From contig CM068384.1 of assembly GCA_034770075.1 (NCBI GenBank), positions 103,165,613 through 103,229,612 of the forward strand: 64,000 bases of DNA, given 5' to 3'. Positions 46,674-59,293 of this stretch are shown in pieces. Source of the DNA: Aralia elata (taxonomy: Eukaryota; Streptophyta; Magnoliopsida; Apiales; Araliaceae). The position numbers and the translations under genes are program-made. The notes beneath the pieces were generated by a model. That model did no database searches and had not been told where the DNA came from. It was given only the letters and a program-made list of their open reading frames with translations. Numbering within the stretch: the first letter of the stretch is position 1; each line of letters opens with the position of its first letter.

Positions 46674-49600
46674 TGTGATGCCCCTAAATTCGGGTTCCCT
46701 AACCTCGGGTTTGGTGCTCATGATCCATTATACATATCACATCTAACTACCCATTCATACATGAATTATATCATTCATTACATTACCTTAATAAAAACAT
46801 ACATTAAAACATAATTATATCACCGTCATCCCAGGTTAACTAACCTTAACATTACATGTCTATTAATACAAAAGACTTAAGCAAAATTATAATATTATAA
46901 TCATTAAACAACTTAATACTACTCAGTCGCCTTCGCTTTGCCTTTGTCCTTATTAGAACCCTCTGCTACCTCGGCTTTAGCTGAAATATTTTATTTAAGC
47001 AAGGGTGATCAATGAGTTTGCTCAACAAGTTAAGCGTACAATAAAAGATATATATCACGAACAGAAGAGTTTAACTTTTATAGAACTTCAACAATAATCA
47101 AGAGATTTCAAAGTAGCTGAATAATAAATCATTTTTAATAACAAGAATTTTCTTGAATTCCATACTGAATAACATATCAAGGATGAAAGAGTAAAAATTC
47201 TTTCAAAGGTTGAATAATATTCAATTGATTAAGAAGCAATATCAATACTACAACAATATTCAGCAGACTGGGATATTCCTGATGAGTGTGCTTTATATAC
47301 ACAAATTAGGTACTTTTGAGCTTGATAATTTGTAAATCCTAAGTCATTTCATTTGGTTTTTATGTATTTTTATCATGTTTGTGTAAAATATTATTTTGCA
47401 TTGTTTTTATGTGTTTTATATTGTTTTTATGTGTTTTTGCTTAGTTTTGTAGGAAATGGAGCAAAGGCTACTTGAACGTCAATGCTTGGGTGCCTTGTTT
47501 GCCATTTTTGAGCTTCCGATTGATATAGCAGCTGCTTGTGGCTCAATTTGACCCATGATCCAATCCGTATCTCTCAAGACTCAAAGAACTAAAGTTGTAT
47601 ATTTTTGTCTTAGCTTTCCAGAACATCTTGAATCATCCAATTTGAAGTTCGTATGAGAGAGTTATGGTCGTTTTACCAGCAGATTTAGCATGAATTTTAC
47701 ACAGCGGCCACTTCGAGCTCAATTTCACCCTTTCTCCGGATATTTTCTCGTCATGCTCCAGTTATGAAAGTTGTAGAGCTCTTTCTTAGCTTTCCATAGC
47801 CTATTTACACGCCTAAATCCAAGTTCGGACGAAGAAGTTATGGCCATTTTGCCAACAGAGGTCAAAGCTGAGCAGCTGGGCAGCGGCATGGGCGCGGGCG
47901 CACCAGCCAGCGTGCGGGCGCACCAATGGCTGCTGAGCAGCGCGCCTGGGTCGGATTTTAAGCAATTTGAGCGGGTTTTTGGTCATTTTTCATGGGCTAA
48001 GCTAGGGTTTTACATTGGACACTATAAATATAACATGTAGCCTCCATTTTATCAGATCCTTAACTTCAAAAATCAGATTTTGAGGGAGGAAGAGAGAGGA
48101 GGTAGCTGGGCTAACAAAGGGAGGCCATGGCCAATGGCCATGGCTCTTCAAGGTGCTTGAAGAGAAGCTTCAATGGAGGTGCTTCAATGGAGTTTCATCT
48201 AACAAATAATGGGGAAGCCATCCTTTATCTTTCTTTTTCCTCTATGTAATTAGTTTTTAATCTAAGATTGTAATTGAACTCATTGCTTTATTGAATTGAT
48301 TTTCTCTTCCAAAGATTATTGTTGCTCATATGAATTGGTTATCATAACCTATGCTTATGAATTAATTGTTTGGCCCGTAATTACCTTAGGAACCTATATG
48401 AACTTGACGAACGGATTATAGGTTAAGACCTAGTTATGATAACATGCGAGAGTATAGATTGTTGTGGGTTATTAATCGGATTAAGTGATGTGTGTCTTAT
48501 TAATTATCTGCAATAATAGGTATCTTGATAGTAGTTGGGATAGAAATATACCTAATTACCGCATGCAACCAATTGAGAATCTAGTCTTAATGACTTCCGA
48601 TGTGAAAGTTGGTAATTGAAGGGAGGATTAATTAGATTTGGTGACACGTGTCTATTAATCATTCCTGAAATTAGTCTCTTGATAGTGCATAGGATAGACA
48701 TATACCTATGCACCGCTTAGGAAGATTCGTGATTGACCATCGACAGAGGCTCTTACGTAATTGTGATTTCTCGGATGTCAATTCTATGTGGTTAATTGAT
48801 CTAAAAGGGGAGTTAAGATATTTGAACAAAGCATTGCACGCCAAGTGTTTGACAAAATGCTTGAATGGGGAAAATTGTAATCTTAGACCTTTATCTATCA
48901 ATTTATTGTATTTGTATTCCATGCAATTTAGATGTAACCTCTACTTATCTCTCAAATCCAAGAGTTTGATTTAGATCGAGTCGATATTGAATTAGTCATT
49001 GGGCATACATTAGAGTTAATTCCCTGTGGGTTCGACAACTCTCTTATCATTATATTACTTGTTGATTGCGTATACTTGCGCGTATTTTTCGGTTGTGAAA
49101 TCGACCAACAATTCCCGGATTTCATGCTGAGTGATCACAAATGGATCAAGAACTGCTAGAGGAATCATCAGTTAATAAAACTGAATTACCTCAAGAATAT
49201 AAGTTAGTTATAAAACCAATTATACTCTTCTACGAGTACATGAAGTGATCAGCTCCATTGTACCCTATATTATGCATAATACTCGAAAATAGCGCAAGGG
49301 GTCGGATGTCCGACAATAAAGTTCCCCTTTTTATAAGGGTTGTTCATTTCAGTCTTACATCATGAGTCCGTACCATAACAATATGGTTTGAATTGAATTC
49401 AAAGAAATACTATGAATTTAACATATAATATCAATGTTGATTTAGCCGAAATAAATGGCATAAATCTTCCAATAATAAATCATCTCATAATAAATAAAAT
49501 GTTTCATGCTTTAACAAACATTAGTCTCGCCAAAATAAATAGCTGAGACACAACTCATAAATACTTCATGAATAAAAGAACTTTAAATTATTTCACGGTT

Positions 49601-50790
49601 CAAGTAATAGATCAGGAAATCAAATGCACTATGTGCGAATAACAATAATCATTATGGGTGTGAAAAACCAAATTTAGATCAGTTTAGGATCCAAAAATCA
49701 GTACCAAAGTGGCTGGTCAGCAGCTTGTATTTTCTGATTTTCCATTCAAGATGTGTTTTGGTACAAATTCCATAACTAGCTCATTTCTCAACATCTTAAT
49801 GTCATTCAAAAGGGCTTTTGCTCCTTACTTATACCTCTATCACAACCAACAAGAATATCACACCAACAATACATATATTTTCAAATTAAATTACGTGGAT
49901 CTAAACCCTTTTTTTCAGAACGAACAAAAATAAAAAAATATACTCATTCACTTTTATTTCCTAACACTTGCAACTTAATCTAACATATACCAACACGATT
50001 CACAACATAAATCAAAATACAACCTTTCAAAACTTTTTAAACCATATGATCAAAAGATTTCATAAATAAAAAATAATAGTACCTAAACCACATAAAACAT
50101 AAACTAAAACTTAAAAATCTTTTTCTTCCTTTCTATACCTCCTCTTGGTTGCTATCTTTCTTTTCTTTCCAAAATATGTGTTAAACTTTGGATGTATGAA
50201 AGCTTAATCTTCTCCCTCTTCTTTCCCTTCCTTGTCGTGGCTCTCCTTCTCTCTCTCTCTCTTTTTGATTTTATCTTAGCTTTCTAGGAAACAAAGGAAG
50301 TAAAATGGAAGAACTAAAAATGACTAATATTAATTACTTGTTCTTAGTATAGATATAGTTTGTGTATCTATATTAAATCTTCTAATATCTTACTCCCTCT
50401 TACTCCTTTATCTTCCATCCTTATCTCTTGTTGCTTGTTAAAAAATTTAAATCAACATGTGGGTAATTTATTTGATGACAACTAGGCTTAAGAGATAAGG
50501 ATACAAATAAAATATCCTTTCCCTCATTTAACTCCCCATGTGCCCGGCCATTACTTAATTCTTTTTGGGCTTGAATACACTAGTTTAGGCTACTTTAAAA
50601 TCAAGTTTACTTTCTACCAATTTTGGGCTGCTAATTTAATAAATTATTGGGCTCTCTATATGTGGTTTAATTAAAGGAACAATTATACTTTCTAGTACAT
50701 TTTTAGAAAAAATTACAACAAAAGTGCATCTACAAAATATTTACAAAAGAATGCATTTTTAATATTTTATTTACATAATTAGTAGTTATT
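46674..50790 (-). mobile_element. Tekay-like gypsy 5' LTR, minus orientation, with nested solo LTR
   Basis: It begins TGTGATGCCCCTAAATTCGG (its 3' end) at 46674 and carries the family's CTTTGCCTTTGTCC segment (46935). It is split at 47280 by another LTR and resumes at 49116. Its 5' end is not resolved but lies before about 50800, where copia sequence begins; one possibility is the TTACA near 50750. Without the insert it is about 2.3 kb. Confidence 0.6.
47280..49110 (+). mobile_element. Solo LTR (Tat/Athila-like) with 5-bp target duplication
   Basis: TGATGAGTGTGCTTTATATA starts the LTR and GAAATCGACCAACA ends it. ATTCC is duplicated at 47275-47279 and 49111-49115. It is 1,831 bp long, with no internal region. 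It includes a GC-rich patch (about 47880-47950) and the TTGCGTATACTTGCGCG motif shared with the LTR ending at 30553. Confidence 0.85.
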
Positions 50791-50814
50791 CCTCCGCATG
50801 GGGTGCTCTCGGTT

Positions 50815-53800
50815 TTGTGGGATTGATTTATTCACCGGGTGGGGTTTGATACTTTTACATCCTGTAATGGTGGTACAGTTTTATTGGGTAACAATACAGT
50901 CTGCAAAATTACTGGAATAGGCACCATCAAAGTTAAAATGTTTGACGGGGTTGTCAGAACATTGGGCGATGTAAGGTATATTCCAGAATTGAAGAAGAAT
51001 TTACTATCGGTTGGAGTACTTGACTCTATGGGTTGTAGTATCTCAGTCAGAGATGGTGTCATCAAAATTAACAAGGGTTCGATGGTAATTATGAAGGGCC
51101 AAAAGAAGGGCACCCTCTATAGGTTGATAGGGGACACAGTTACTGGTGGAGCAGCAATTTCTGTGCAGGAAAATTCCAACAGTGATAGCACAGAATTATG
51201 GCACATGCGACTTGGTCATTTGAGTGAAGGTGGAATGAAAGAACTTCACAAAAGGCAGTTGTTGAAAAGTGTCAAAACGTGCACTTTGGAATTTTGTAAG
51301 TTTTGCGTGTACGGCAAACAACGGAGGGTAAGCTTCAAAGTAGGAGCACACACCAGTAAGAATGTACTTGATTATGTACATTCGGATGTGTGGGGGCCGA
51401 TCAAGCATACTTCAATGGGTGGAGCCGATTATTTTGTCAGCTTTATAGATGACTACTCTAGAAAGGTGTGGGTTTATTTTATGAAGCAGAAATCTGAGGT
51501 TTTCAGAATCTTTAAGGAGTGGAAAGCTAAAGTAGAAAACCAGACCGGAAAGAAGTTGAAGTATTTCAGATCAGATAATGGCACGGAATACAGGGACAGG
51601 TCATTCTTACAGTTCCGTCAGGATGAAGGTATCACCAGGCACTTCTCAGTTAAAAGAACTCCAGAGCAAAATGGGGTTGCAGAGAGGATGAACATAACTC
51701 TATTGGAACGAGCCAGATGTATGAGGTTGAATGCAGGTTTGCCCAAGAGTTTCTGGGCTGAGGCACTCAACACAGCCTGTTATCTGATAAATCGATCTCC
51801 TTCAGCTGGAATTGATCATAAAATCCCCAAGGAGGTATGGAGAGGGAAACTAGTTGATTTTTCTGTGATAAAAATTTTTAGTTGTCCAGCTTATGTTCAT
51901 CTGTCGGTCGAAGAGCGACAGTCCAAACTTGATCCAAGGTCAAAGGAGTGTATTTTCCTTGGATATGAAGATGGAGTCAAGGGATACAGGTTATGGGATC
52001 CAGTATCCAAGAAGAAGGTTGTCAGCAGAGATGTGGTGTTCAATGAGAAACACATGTTGAACAAATCCGAGAATGAAGAATCTGCAACAAGTAAGTTACA
52101 GACAGACCCAGTTGAGGTGGAGCTTCCTGAAGAGACAAAAGAATCTAAAGAGATTGAAGATGATCATCCTTCAGATCCCAAGAGAGGTCCTATAATCTTG
52201 TTAGAGATCGGGAAAGGCGAATCAGCAAACCAGTGCAGAGATATGGGTTTGAAGACATGGTTACCTTTGCCTTGATTGCTAGTAGTGGAGATCCAACTAG
52301 CTATCAAGATATTATTCAGTCCGAGGAAAATGATAAATGGGCAATATCGATGGTAGAAGAGATGGAGTCTTTACAGAAGAACCAGACTTGGGAGTTAGTT
52401 CAACTTCCAAAAGGATCAAAGGCTATAGGATGCAAGTGGGTATTTAGGAAAAAGGAAGCCCAGTCTGATAAAGAAGGTGAAAGATTCAAGGCCAGGTTGG
52501 TGGCAAAGGGATTCTCTCAAAGAGAGGGAATCGACTACAATGAGATCTTCTCACCAGTTGTGAAACACACGTCGATTCGGTTGGTCTTATCTATTGTAAC
52601 ATCACAGGATATGGAGTTAGAGCAACTTGATGTGAAAACAGTTTTTCTCCATGGTGATTTAGAAGAAAAGATCTACATGAAGCAACCAGAGGGGTTTATT
52701 AAACCAGGGAAAGAGGGCTTAGTTTGTAGCTTGAAAAAGTCTCTCTATGGTTTGAAGCAGTCCCCGAGACAGTGGTACATGCGGTTTGACAGCTTCATGT
52801 TGGATCATGGTTACTCTCGTTCTGAGTATGATCCATGTGTGTATTTCAGATCTCTTGATGACGGTTCTCTAGTATTGCTAACGTTATATGTCGATGACAT
52901 GTTGATAGCAGCAAAGAGGAAGTCAGATATTCTTCAGTTGAAGAATTTGTTGAGTAGTGAATTTGACACTAAGGATCTTAGATCAGCAAAGAAGATCCTA
53001 GGTATGGAAATTAACAGGGATCGTCAGGCAGGAAAATTATTGTTAACTCAGAAAGGATATGTGCAGAAGGTCTTGGAGAGATTTAGCATGCACAATGCTA
53101 AACCAGTAAGCACTCCGTTGGCAGCACATTTCAGGTTATCTTCACAGTTAAGCCCACAGACAAAGGATGAGGTGGAGCATATGTCCAAAGTACCATATGC
53201 AAATGCGGTGGGTTGTCTCATGTATGCCATGGTATGTACAAGGCTAGATATCTCACATGCAGTTAGCGTGGTTAGCAGGTATATGACAAATCCAGGGAAA
53301 GAGCATTGGAATGCTGTCAAATGGATTTTCCATTATCTTGCAGGTACAACCAATTACGGTCTTATGTTTGATCGTGATACCGCAAAGAGTGAGGTTGAAG
53401 GGTTTGTTGATTCGGATTATGCTGGAGACCTAGATTCAAGAAGATCTACGACAGGTTTAGTATACACCTTTTATGGAGGATGTATATGTTGGAGGTCAGT
53501 GTTGCAGTCTATGACAGCATTATCAACAACAGAGGCTGAGTATATGGCGTTGACAGAGGCAAGTAAAGAGGCTTTGTGGCTAAAGGGACTAGTTTAAGGA
53601 CTAGGTTTCAAGCAGGGCAGTATCCAGATACAGTGTGATAGTCAAAGTGCTATTCATTTAGCGAAGAACCAGGTGTTCCATGCCAGGACCAAATATATAG
53701 ATGTTCAGTATCACAAGATTCGTGAATGGCTGAACAGTGGTGACATTGCAGTTCGTAAAGTTCACACAAAGGAGAATGTCGCAGATATGCTCACAAAGTC

Positions 53801-53858
53801 AGTGACAACAGAAAAGTTCAAGCATTGCTTGGACTTAATTCACTTCGTCGAATGCTGA
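50815..53858 (+). pseudogene. Ty1/copia (Tork-like) polyprotein, 5'-truncated
   Basis: This is the Pol of a copia element, lacking Gag, the 5' LTR and most of the protease (it enters at GFDTFTSCNGGTVLLGNN). Frame 1 (50839-52275) gives the pre-integrase zinc finger HMRLGH...CKFCVYGKQ and the integrase core with D (HSDVWGP), D (RSDNGTEY) and E (PEQNGVAER). A frameshift near 52195 moves to frame 3 (52233 onward). There reverse transcriptase is complete, with KARLVAKGFSQREGIDY and the YVDDM catalytic motif, followed by RNase H (DSDYAGD, TEAEYM). A TAA at 53595-53597 interrupts RNase H, which resumes with CDSQSAIHLAKN and ends ECTGA at 53858. The enzyme domains are otherwise well preserved, so the insertion is fairly young. 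Confidence 0.9.
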
Positions 53859-53958
53859 GTTTGTGGTGGAGTATCCAGGGAGAGGGATACATTCACAGAC
53901 AAAAAAAAAAAAGGTTCACGATATGCAGTATTTGAAGAATATAAGCCAAGGTAGAGAT

Positions 53959-54334
53959 TGTTGCAAATTGGCCATGTGGCCATGTTGGCTAATATTCTCC
54001 CACCCACCATTTCACTTTCCAACTCATCTTGGTTCATATTGTCAAAGTTGGCATGCCTTATGTCTCCAAAACTTTGCCTATAAAAGGAACCCATTTCCAT
54101 AAGTTTAGACACACCAAAGCATAGAGAAGCAAATAGAGTTAGAGAGAGAAAGCTCAAGTTTGAGCATTTGAGAGCTATAGAGGTAGAGAGAAATAAACAG
54201 TTAGTTTATTTCTCAGTTGAGAGTTTGTATTCTTCATATTATTTTTATAGTGGATTTCTGAGATCTCTTCCCGTGGTTTTTCCCAGTTGGGTTTCCATGT
54301 AAAATTCTCGTGTTATTATTTTATATTTCATACA
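53959..54334 (+). mobile_element. 3' LTR of the copia element
   Basis: A purine-rich AGGTAGAGAT tract just precedes TGTTGCAAATTGG at 53959. Inside are a TATA box (CCTATAAAAGG at about 54076-54086), a leader and the CATACA end near 54334. The end is approximate because there is no 5' LTR to compare with. Confidence 0.65.
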
Positions 54335-54396
54335 GTAGTGTACTTGTATTTATCTTAGTGTATTTGTGAAGGCCTGATTTCTCAACGGTTATCAAA

Positions 54397-54720
54397 GAAT
54401 TATGGATATCTTAAGTCCATAACATATAAAGTTGTTTATGGCTTAAAGTCCAAAAAAGTGGTATTCTTCTGGCAAGACTATCCATTCTTTTTTATATTCC
54501 AATTCTTCACTATGGATCTCTTGAGTCCGTTACTAATAAAGTTGTTTATGGCTTAAAGTCCAAAGAAATGGGTATTTCTTATGACAAAACTATCCATTCC
54601 CTTTTATGTTCCAATCTTCACATATCCAAACATAGCATATAGTCTTATCAAAGAATTATGGATCTCTTGGGTCCATTATTAATAAAGTATTTTATGACTT
54701 AAATGTCATAATAATTCCGG
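54397..54720 (+). repeat. Tandem ~120-140 bp repeats next to the copia LTR
   Basis: Three degenerate units start at about 54400, 54512 and 54650. Each begins ATTATGGATCTCTTGAGTCC or similar, followed by TAAAGTTGTTTATGGCTTAA and CTATCCATTC. No coding potential. Confidence 0.7.
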
Positions 54721-55860
54721 TCAAATTTCGAGTTTGAATTAAATCATAGCATAATAAGTCTCTATGCGTACATTGTGTCCTAGTGATTACAACTTGAGTT
54801 CTTCTATAAATATTAAACTATCCCACATGTTACGATGTGGGACTTGGGTGTTATATGTGCGGTTTCTTCAACAATCCAACTGAAACCAATTTCTCAGGAG
54901 AAATTTCTTGTCCCGTTTGCTCCAAACTAGAAATGTTGCTCTTAATACTCCAGAGATATGTAGTGGCCATGTTTATGATGCTTTTACTATTACTCTGCTC
55001 CAAAATTTTAGATTTATTTTGACTTTTTGAATTAATTTGCAAAATCATTAATTCAAAATTGATAAAAATTCATTTAAGTTTTGAATGCAGCAAATATGAA
55101 AATTAGTAGTACTTTTTAGTTTTTAGTTAATTTACAGTAATTATAGTCATTTGTATTTTGTATCAAAATCAAATAATTTTGTATCAACTTTGAATTTTAA
55201 AATTTCTGGAAATGACTTAAAAATCAAAATGTGTATTTAATTTAAGAACAGAGAAAATATGTCAGGGGAACTTGTAATCCTTCCTTTCAGGATCCCAAAA
55301 TATTTTCAATCAGACAGTTGAGTTCCATTGGAAAATCTTTTGATGTAGTTTCCATCTTCTTCCTATTATCCAAGAGTACCTCTAAACATTGATGGAGTTT
55401 TTGCCCAATATTATCATCTGTGTTATATGGACTTTTTACTTGAGAGAGAGAGAGAGAAGCATAACCACACGAATGGACATGAGTGTGCATATGAGATTTG
55501 AGTCCGATCTCTCACCTATCAGTCAGACAAATCCAGTCACCAACGCTTGATTGTGTACCCTATGAACTTTCTGGAATTTCGAAATTAAATATATGAATTT
55601 ATTACTTTTTCTCACTATCTCTGTCATATTTAAATCACAAGTTATATTTGTGGGAAAATCTATACATTTTTTGAGGAGATCTATCACATAGCTTGGCCAA
55701 CTTCAAGTAAGTAGTAACAATATTAATTTTAAAACCAATTTTCTTATAGTTAACAGGAAAAAAGATTACCAGAAATAAATTAATAAAGGGGTTCAAAAGG
55801 AAAGTTGGACTGACCATGTCTGTGCTTTTGAGACAAGAATACAATTATCCAGCACAAAGA
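54721..55860. other. Unassigned stretch, no gene seen
   Basis: It contains an LTR-like CCCACATGTTACGATGTGGG inverted repeat at about 54823-54842, AT-rich sequence and short chance frames. No recognisable motif. Confidence 0.45.
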
Positions 55861-55868
55861 ACAACCTA

Positions 55869-56137
55869 TCTGGAAATCCCTTACTTAGTCTAAAAGACTA
55901 TAATATATTCTAAGTTAAGTTGCTAGCAAAAAGAAAAAGGTAAGGAGCTGCATGGATATATAACTGGCTGTGGCAGGGGAAGATTCCAACTGTATGCTGC
56001 AAGAAAAATGTGAAGAATTAATAAATAAATAAATGTTGCAGATTTTTGTTGAAACTTGAAAGTAACTCATTACGTAGTATATCTATTTAAAAGCACAATT
56101 TCTTAACTAAATTTGATGAACTGAAAGGATAGGTGAA
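55869..56137 (+). promoter_or_regulatory. DUF247 gene B upstream region
   Basis: It is homologous to the region before gene A, including TGGAAATCCCTTACTTAGTC, a TA-rich box (TATAATATATT at about 55899-55909) and the identical 41-base block at 55949-55989. About 65 bases just before the ATG differ from gene A. Confidence 0.6.
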
Positions 56138-58170
56138 ATGGGAAAATTTGTAAAAGAGGAGTGGGAGATTAAACTAAATAATGAACTTGAACAAATTGGA
56201 GATAGTTCAACTGAAAATCAGATGGAACAATACTGGAACAAACAGTCCATATATCGAGTACCAGCTGCATGCGTTACAGATCGAAACAAGAAAGCTTACA
56301 AGCCCCAGGCAGTATCATTCGGGCCATATCATCATGGCCAGGAACATTTACAGCCGATGGAGGAGCACAAGCACCGAGCTCTCCTTCATTTCCTGAAAAG
56401 ATCAAATAAAACTTTGGAAGTTCACATGGAGTCATTAGCCCCCGTGGTGCAGGATTTGAAGGACTCCTACGATTCCCTGGATGCTGCCTGGCAACACAAC
56501 ACGAAAGCGTTCTTACAGCTGATGATTCTTGATGGATGTTTCATGCTCGAAATCTTGCAGAAATCAGCAAGGATTGATGATTCTCGTAAACCTTCGAAAA
56601 GCAGCAGCTGCAGCAGCATCAGCTTGGATGGTGATGATTATTCGAGCAATGATCCTGTTTTTAGTAATCATGGGAAGCTATATATCATGCCATATATCAA
56701 GCGCGATATGCTCATGATTGAAAATCAACTTCCCATGATTCTCCTCCATAATCTGCTAGCTGTTCAAAATGACAAAGGGAAGGTAAGGCGTAAATTTTTT
56801 TTGAACATACCATAATTTCTACCTCTCTGTCTCTCGACTTGTTCATCTGTGAAGCTATCTGTCAAGACTATAAAAAAATGTTGCATTCGTATATTATGGA
56901 GTTGCATAACATGGCTTTTCAACATTGCAACATTTTCTTGTAGCCTTAACAGATGACAAACTAAACTTCAGCAACTGTTTAAGCCATTTTGTCAAGGTTA
57001 TATATAGGAAAATGATGCCCCTATATAACACACAGTTGCATACGATGGCTTTTCAACATGCAACATTTTCCTATAAACAGACGACTTGACTATTTTTAGC
57101 TTCACCGAATTCGGATATATGGTGAAATTAAAAAATTGACAAGCAATCTTATAAGGCTATATGAAACTATTGCATTAATACAGCACAAAGTCGTATAGGA
57201 TGACTTTCAACAATGTAACATTTTTTCTACAGTCTTGGCGCGCAGATAGCTTGACAATTTTTAATTGCACCAATAAAATCATGATCACCTATTAACTAGT
57301 ATTTATATAACTAATACTACAGCATAAGGAGTTTGTTACCAATCTCATGCTCAAGTTCTCCAAATCCTGATCCTCTATTAACTAATATTTGTTTAACTAA
57401 TATTTGTTTAACTAATATTGCAGCGTGAGGAGAAATTCATTTACGATCTTATACTCAAGTTCTACCACCGTACCAATCCACCTGTCTCGAGCATGGAGAA
57501 ATGTCTCCACGTACTGGACTTGTATAGGAAGAGCCTACTTTTTGAAGTCCACCACAAGAAATATCAACCTCCTCTCCTGAAACCTACTTTTTGTATAGGA
57601 ACAGTTCACGAAGGTAACGACGAGATAATAGGATCAGCAACGGAGCTTCATGAAGCTGGGATCCAATTTAGGAAAAGTGAAACGGTAAGCCTTAAAGATA
57701 TCTCCTACCGTCCTGGGATCCTAAGGCTCCCTCGTGTCTTCGTGGATGATGCAACAGAATCGATGTTCCTGAACCTAATAGCTTTCGAGAGATTCCATGT
57801 TGGGGCAGGGAACGAGGTGACCTCGTATATCTTTTTTATGGACAGCATTATTGACAATGCCACGGATGTTGCACTCCTAAAGTCGCAAGGTATTATCCAG
57901 AATGCCATTGGAAGTGACAAAGCTGTGGCGAAACTATTCAACTCTTTATCCAAGGATATAACGCTTGAACCAAATAGCAGCCTAGATATTGTGCACAAAA
58001 ATGTAAACGACTATTGCAAGCAGCCTTGGAATAAATGGCGTGCGAATCTTATACATACGTACTTCAGGAATCCTTGGGCTATTTTGTCTGTCGTCGCAGC
58101 AATCTTCCTCTTTGTGCTTACTATTACTCAGACAATCTACACCGTTTTTCCATACTACAAGTCAAGTTAA
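56138..58170 (+). CDS. DUF247 (UPF0481) membrane-anchored protein, gene B
   Basis: Exons 56138-56782 and 57424-58170 join in phase 0 (215 + 248 codons) to give 463 residues without stops. It is a close paralogue of gene A across its whole length. The DUF247 marks are IYRVPAACV, VSFGPYHHG, MILDGCFMLEIL, the IENQLP segment and FHVGAGNEVTSY, ending in the C-terminal membrane helix AILSVVAAIFLFVLTITQTI. Differences from gene A cluster between about residues 40-60 and 135-170, and at the start of exon 2, where gene B has a short insertion (PTFCIGTV). Donor is AAG|GTAAGG, acceptor TTGCAG. The intron (641 bp) has the same repeat type and decoy acceptor as gene A. Both copies being intact amid dense transposons argues that they are under selection or recently duplicated; expression is unknown. 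Confidence 0.9.
56783..57423 (+). repeat. Gene B intron with repeats and decoy acceptor
   Basis: Imperfect copies of the AAGGCTAT / CAACATTTTCCTATA unit, as in gene A. A pseudo-acceptor ACAG ends at 57322; the following frame copies the exon-2 start but meets TGA at 57368-57370. Confidence 0.65.
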
Positions 58171-58433
58171 TTCTTTCTTGTTCACAAGTGAGTTAGAATC
58201 TCATATCGGATAAATAATAAAAAAAAAGTGAATGACTATATACATAAGCCCATTACCTAATAGTTTACTTGATTTTAATTGTGCGACTTGGTGATGCAGG
58301 TTCTATCCTGCTACTTTTTTTTCTTTTTTTATCTTGATTGTACCCCTTGGTTCTTTATGAATAAATTTATTATTTATCCAAAATAAGGTATTGACAATAT
58401 TCTAAAATTAATTTCCATCAACTTTTTCCCTTT

Positions 58434-58480
<47 letters not shown>

Positions 58481-58599
58481 CTTTTATTATGGATGGATCC
58501 ATATATAGGATATCTGAATACATGATAATATCCATTTGTTTCAACACACCCTTTAATATTACTAGATAACCTTGTATCTAATCTTAATTTTCTACGAAA
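58171..58599. other. Gene B 3' flank
   Basis: It matches gene A's 3' flank (TTCACAAGTGAGTTAG, AATAAATAATAA, GGTTCTATCCTGCT) and holds an (AT)n tract at about 58438-58479. No gene. Confidence 0.6.
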
Positions 58600-58962
58600 A
58601 GAGTCATACTCAAGTTCTCCGAATCCTGATCCTCTATTAACTAATATTCCCTTCGTCTCAAATTAATTGCATTTCTAAGACTTTTTAAAGTCAAATTGAC
58701 TATTTTTAAAACTAATCTTTTTACTATTTTTGCTAACATATAGGTGAAGATATTATAACCAAAAGAAAGTATATATAATTTATTACTAATTTCATTTTTT
58801 ATAATTTTAGAAATATATTTATATATGCTTAATTATTAATTTTAAAAATAGTCAGTTTGACTTAAAAAAGTCCTAGAAAAGCAATTAATTTGGGACGGAG
58901 GGAGTATTTGTTTAACTAATATTGCAGCGTGAGGAGGAGTTCATTTACAATCTTATACTCAA
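58600..58962 (+). pseudogene. DUF247 copy remnant (intron end plus exon-2 start)
   Basis: 58600-58646 matches the end of the DUF247 intron (CTCAAGTTCTCCGAATCCTG and onward). After the MITE, 58907-58927 is the acceptor TTTAACTAATATTGCAG, and 58928-58962 the first codons of exon 2 (REEEFIYNLILK). Nothing further of the gene remains. This is a third cluster member reduced to about 100 bp. Confidence 0.7.
58647..58904. mobile_element. Stowaway-type MITE
   Basis: 258 bp with terminal inverted repeats TTCCCTTCGTCTCAAATTAA and, at the right, the inverse of CTCCCTCCGTCCCAAATTAA, flanked by TA (58645-58646 and 58905-58906). This is the classic Stowaway (Tc1/mariner-derived) end. Internal symmetry includes TCAAATTGACTATTTTTAAA near the left and its inverse near the right. 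Confidence 0.85.
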
Positions 58963-59293
58963 ACATGTGCTTTGGATTGTACCAGCACTAAAAATTTTAT
59001 TTAACTGTTTACAATGGCAAACTTCCAAGAAAATTATAACGCATTTTATACAATTAGAAATTCAATAGTGCTGAAGTATATATGACACCAAATTAGCATT
59101 CTACAGATTTTGAACAACAAGAAATGTAAAAGCTCAGCCTACTCTTTAATAGCTACATGTTAAAAGACGCCTTGGGATTCAAAGTAAGATTTCCGACAGG
59201 TTAGTAGGGAAATAAAGTCATGTAACTACTAACACAAGTTAGAAAAAATAATTATTCATTTTCTTCTGTAATCTTTTTCTTCTCTTTAAGAGT
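58963..59293. other. Unassigned stretch, no gene seen
   Basis: AT-rich sequence between the DUF247 remnant and the next CACTA end. No convincing open frame or repeat was recognised. Confidence 0.4.
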
